The notes under the pieces are model-generated. The model was not told where the DNA came from and searched no databases. It worked only from the letters and a program-made list of their open reading frames with translations. From NCBI GenBank assembly GCA_004555535.1, contig SFHU01000071.1, positions 1-14,654 on the forward strand: a stretch of DNA of 14,654 nt. Direction: 5' to 3'. The stretch is from Clostridiales bacterium (GTDB lineage Bacteria; Bacillota; Clostridia; Christensenellales; Aristaeellaceae). Numbering within the stretch: the stretch's first letter is position 1; every line of letters starts with the position of its first letter. A program made the translations under genes and the position numbers. Below are positions 12,356 to 14,654 of the stretch, piece by piece.

Positions 12356-14654
12356 TTACCGTTCGATCTCCTCCATCACGAAGCACTCGATGATGTCGCC
12401 TTCCTTGATGTCAGTGTAATTCTCCAGGCAGACGCCGCACTCGTAGCCGTCCTTGACCTCCTTGACCGCGTCCTTGAAGCGCTGCAGGGAGGAGAGCTTG
12501 CCCTCGTAGACGACCACGTTGTCGCGCAGCAGGCGCACCTGCGCGTTGCGTTGGAGCAGACCGTCGGTGACATAGGAGCCGGCGACGATGCCGACGCCCG
12601 TGATCTTGAAGACGTTGCGCACCTCGGCGTGACCCAGGACATTCTCGCGGTACTCCGGCGCGAGCAAGCCCTTCATGGCCTTCTCCATGTCCTCGATCGC
12701 CTGATAGATGACGCGATAATAGCGGATGTCGATGCCGTCGCGCGTCGCGGCCTCCCTGGCCTTCGCGTCCGGACGGACGTTGAAGCCGATAATCGTCGCG
12801 CCGTCGATGCCCGCGAGCATGACGTCGTTTTCCGTGATGGCGCCGACGCCGCTGTGGATCGTGCGCACGCGCACCTCGCTGTTGGAGAGCTTTTCAAGCG
12901 ACTGCTTGACCGCCTCCACGGAGCCCTGCACGTCGGCCTTGATGATGACGTTGAGATCCTTGACCTCGCCGGCCTCGAGCTTGCTGTAGAGATCCTCGAG
13001 CGTGGAGGCCGAGCTGTTCTTGACCATGGAGGCGCGGGCCTTCGCGGCGCGCTCCTCGACAACCTGACGGGCCAGCTTCTCGTCGGCGACAGCCATGAAC
13101 TCGTCGCCCGCCTCCGGCACGCCGCCGAAGCCGATGATCTCCACCGGCGTGGAGGGCAGCGCGTTCTTGAGCCGCTCACCGCGGCTGGAAATCATCGCGC
13201 GGACGCGGCCATAGGCATTGCCCGCGACGACCATGTCGCCGACGTGGAGCGTGCCGTTCTGCACGAGCGCCGTCGCGACGGGGCCGCGCGCATGGTCAAG
13301 CTTCGCCTCGATGATGACGCCGCGCGCCTTGCGGTTCGGGTTCGCCCTGAGCTCGAGCACGTCCGCCAGCAGCAACACGTTCTCCAGCAGGTCGTCGATG
13401 CCCTCGCCGGTATGCGCGGAGACGGGCACCATGATCGTGTCGCCGCCCCACTCCTCGGGGACGAGCTCGTAGCGCGTGAGCTCCTGCTTGACGCTCTCCG
13501 GATCCGCGCCCTCCTTGTCGATCTTGTTGATCGCCACGATGATCGGGCACTTCGCCGCCTTCGCGTGGTTGATGGACTCGATGGTCTGCGGCATGACGCC
13601 GTCGTCCGCCGCGACGACCAGGATTGCGATGTCGGTCGCCTGCGTGCCGCGAGCGCGCATCGCCGTGAAGGCCTCATGGCCCGGCGTATCCAGGAAGGTG
13701 ATCTGGCGTCCGTCGACGCTGGCGGTGTAGGCGCCGATGTGCTGGGTGATGCCGCCGGCCTCGCCCGCCGTCACCTTGGTCTTGCGGATGTAGTCGAGCA
13801 GAGAGGTCTTGCCGTGGTCGACGTGGCCCATGATCGTCACGACCGGCGGCCTCGTGACCAGATCCTCCTCGCTGTCCTCGACGTTCTCGGCGGAGAGGGC
13901 GTCCTCGGCCGTCTTGTCGAGCTTCATCTCGAGCGTGACGCCGAACTCCGAGGCGACCAGGGAGGCCGTGTCAAAGTCGAGCTCCTGGTTGATCGTCGCC
14001 ATGATGCCCAGCAGCAGCAGCTTCTTGATGATCTCGCCCGCTGGCTTGCCGATGCGCTCGGTCAGGTCGCGCACAGTGATCGTCTCAGCGGTCATGTACG
14101 CCGTCTCGATCTTGATGGGCGCCATCATCTGCTGCGCGGAGGGCTGCTTGCCCTTCTTGCGGCGGCCGCGCACGACATCATCGTCCATGCCGTTGCCGTA
14201 GCCCGTCTCGCGCGCGAGCTGCTTGCGGTTCTTGACCGGCTGATGCTCCGGATCATGCTGACGCTGGCGGAGCTTCTTGTTGGGATCGTAGTTGGAGACG
14301 CGCTCCTTTTCGACCGTGGGCATGAGCTCCGGTCCCTTGGGGCCCCTGTTGCCCGCCGGACGCGCACCCGCCGGACGCGCGGCTCCCTGCTGGCCGCGTG
14401 GGGCAAAGCTGCCCTGCTGGCCCGCCGGACGCGGACCGCTCTGCTGGCCGCGCGGGGCAAAGCTGCCCTGCTGGCCCGCCGGACGCGGACCACCTTGCTG
14501 GCCGCGCGGGGCAAAGCTGCCCTGCTGGCCTGCCGGACGCGGACCGCTCTGCTGGCCGCGCGGGGCAAAGCTGCCCTGCTGGCCCGTCGGACGCGGACCG
14601 CTCTGCTGGCCGCGCGGGGCAAAGCTGCCCTGCTGGCCAGCCGGACGCGGCGCA
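12356..14654 (-). CDS. infB: Translation initiation factor IF-2 (N-terminus outside window)
   Basis: GTPase that brings fMet-tRNA to the 30S subunit and promotes 50S joining. About 765 residues are visible; the true start is beyond the right edge. Numbering from the Met at 14323, an IF2_N domain lies at about 74-135. The G domain follows with GHVDHGKT (166-173), DTPGHEAF, NKID and SAHTGEG, all intact. Domains II-IV continue to the end (EGDIIECFVMEEIER). The visible N-terminal extension is a basic, low-complexity region. It is built from an 18-residue unit, GQQGSFAPRGQQSGPRPA, repeated more than four times, followed by a Lys/Arg-rich linker (RRKKGKQ). The Met at 14323 has AAGGGA and GGAG just upstream and could serve as an internal start for a shorter isoform. 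rbfA follows 30 bp downstream. Confidence 0.97.
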   Translation of the reverse strand, partial: APRPAGQQGSFAPRGQQSGPRPTGQQGSFAPRGQQSGPRPAGQQGSFAPRGQQGGPRPAGQQGSFAPRGQQSGPRPAGQQGSFAPRGQQGAARPAGARPAGNRGPKGPELMPTVEKERVSNYDPNKKLRQRQHDPEHQPVKNRKQLARETGYGNGMDDDVVRGRRKKGKQPSAQQMMAPIKIETAYMTAETITVRDLTERIGKPAGEIIKKLLLLGIMATINQELDFDTASLVASEFGVTLEMKLDKTAEDALSAENVEDSEEDLVTRPPVVTIMGHVDHGKTSLLDYIRKTKVTAGEAGGITQHIGAYTASVDGRQITFLDTPGHEAFTAMRARGTQATDIAILVVAADDGVMPQTIESINHAKAAKCPIIVAINKIDKEGADPESVKQELTRYELVPEEWGGDTIMVPVSAHTGEGIDDLLENVLLLADVLELRANPNRKARGVIIEAKLDHARGPVATALVQNGTLHVGDMVVAGNAYGRVRAMISSRGERLKNALPSTPVEIIGFGGVPEAGDEFMAVADEKLARQVVEERAAKARASMVKNSSASTLEDLYSKLEAGEVKDLNVIIKADVQGSVEAVKQSLEKLSNSEVRVRTIHSGVGAITENDVMLAGIDGATIIGFNVRPDAKAREAATRDGIDIRYYRVIYQAIEDMEKAMKGLLAPEYRENVLGHAEVRNVFKITGVGIVAGSYVTDGLLQRNAQVRLLRDNVVVYEGKLSSLQRFKDAVKEVKDGYECGVCLENYTDIKEGDIIECFVMEEIER
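14402..14654 (-). repeat. 54-bp in-frame tandem repeat in infB
   Basis: Four full 54-bp copies (14402-14455, 14456-14509, 14510-14563, 14564-14617) and a fifth partial copy run off the window edge. Differences between copies are few single bases (for example cgc/tgc/cgt/agc at the eighth codon position), so the array looks recently expanded or gene-converted. It encodes an 18-residue unit made of two related 9-residue halves, each starting GQQ. A degenerate part-copy lies at 14348-14401. There are no unique spacers, so it is not a CRISPR array. Confidence 0.93.

Noticed and set aside
14402..14654. CRISPR-like array
   Set aside because: Repeats are contiguous, 54 bp, in frame and without unique spacers; they encode part of IF2.

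Overview
The window looks like chromosomal DNA of a GC-rich anaerobic Firmicute, most likely a Clostridia-class (gut-type) bacterium. Three things suggest this: the gene order infB-rbfA-nrnA-truB-ribF-rpsO-pnp-M16 peptidase, which is the Firmicutes translation/RNA-processing cluster; an oxygen-sensitive class III ribonucleotide reductase; and consensus sigma-A promoters with strong purine-rich ribosome binding sites. The genus cannot be resolved by reading alone. No tRNA, rRNA, CRISPR array, transposase or phage gene was seen.

Left part, plus strand (1-4005). A hairpin terminator for an upstream gene outside the window is followed by an extended -10 promoter and two NrdR-box-like palindromes spaced 32 bp centre to centre. 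Then comes a tight four-gene run: nrdD (anaerobic NTP reductase), nrdG (its radical-SAM activase), dut (dUTPase) and a free-methionine-R-sulfoxide reductase of the GAF type. It ends in a strong terminator. The logic appears to be deoxynucleotide supply plus dUTP clean-up, with one redox-repair enzyme added.

Middle, minus strand (4021-6293). A single-domain (p)ppGpp synthetase with a near-perfect promoter converges on the nrd operon. Upstream of it lies an M16B zinc peptidase. A 250-bp gap between the peptidase and pnp holds the pnp terminator and a dense array of GC-rich hairpins that looks like a dispersed palindromic repeat.

Right part, minus strand (6294-14654). Reading in the direction of transcription: infB (N-terminus cut by the window edge), rbfA, nrnA, truB, ribF, rpsO and pnp. 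rbfA/nrnA and nrnA/truB overlap, so these genes are probably translationally coupled. rpsO has its own extended -10 promoter and a leader with a sequence complementary to its ribosome binding site, which suggests S15 autoregulation. A terminator-like hairpin separates rpsO from pnp. IF2 carries an 18-residue Gly/Gln/Pro/Arg-rich tandem repeat in its N-terminal extension.

This is mainly a housekeeping window. I see no self-evident new defence or mobile system. The points most worth checking are regulatory RNA/DNA elements (rpsO leader, NrdR boxes, hairpin repeat) and the repetitive IF2 extension.
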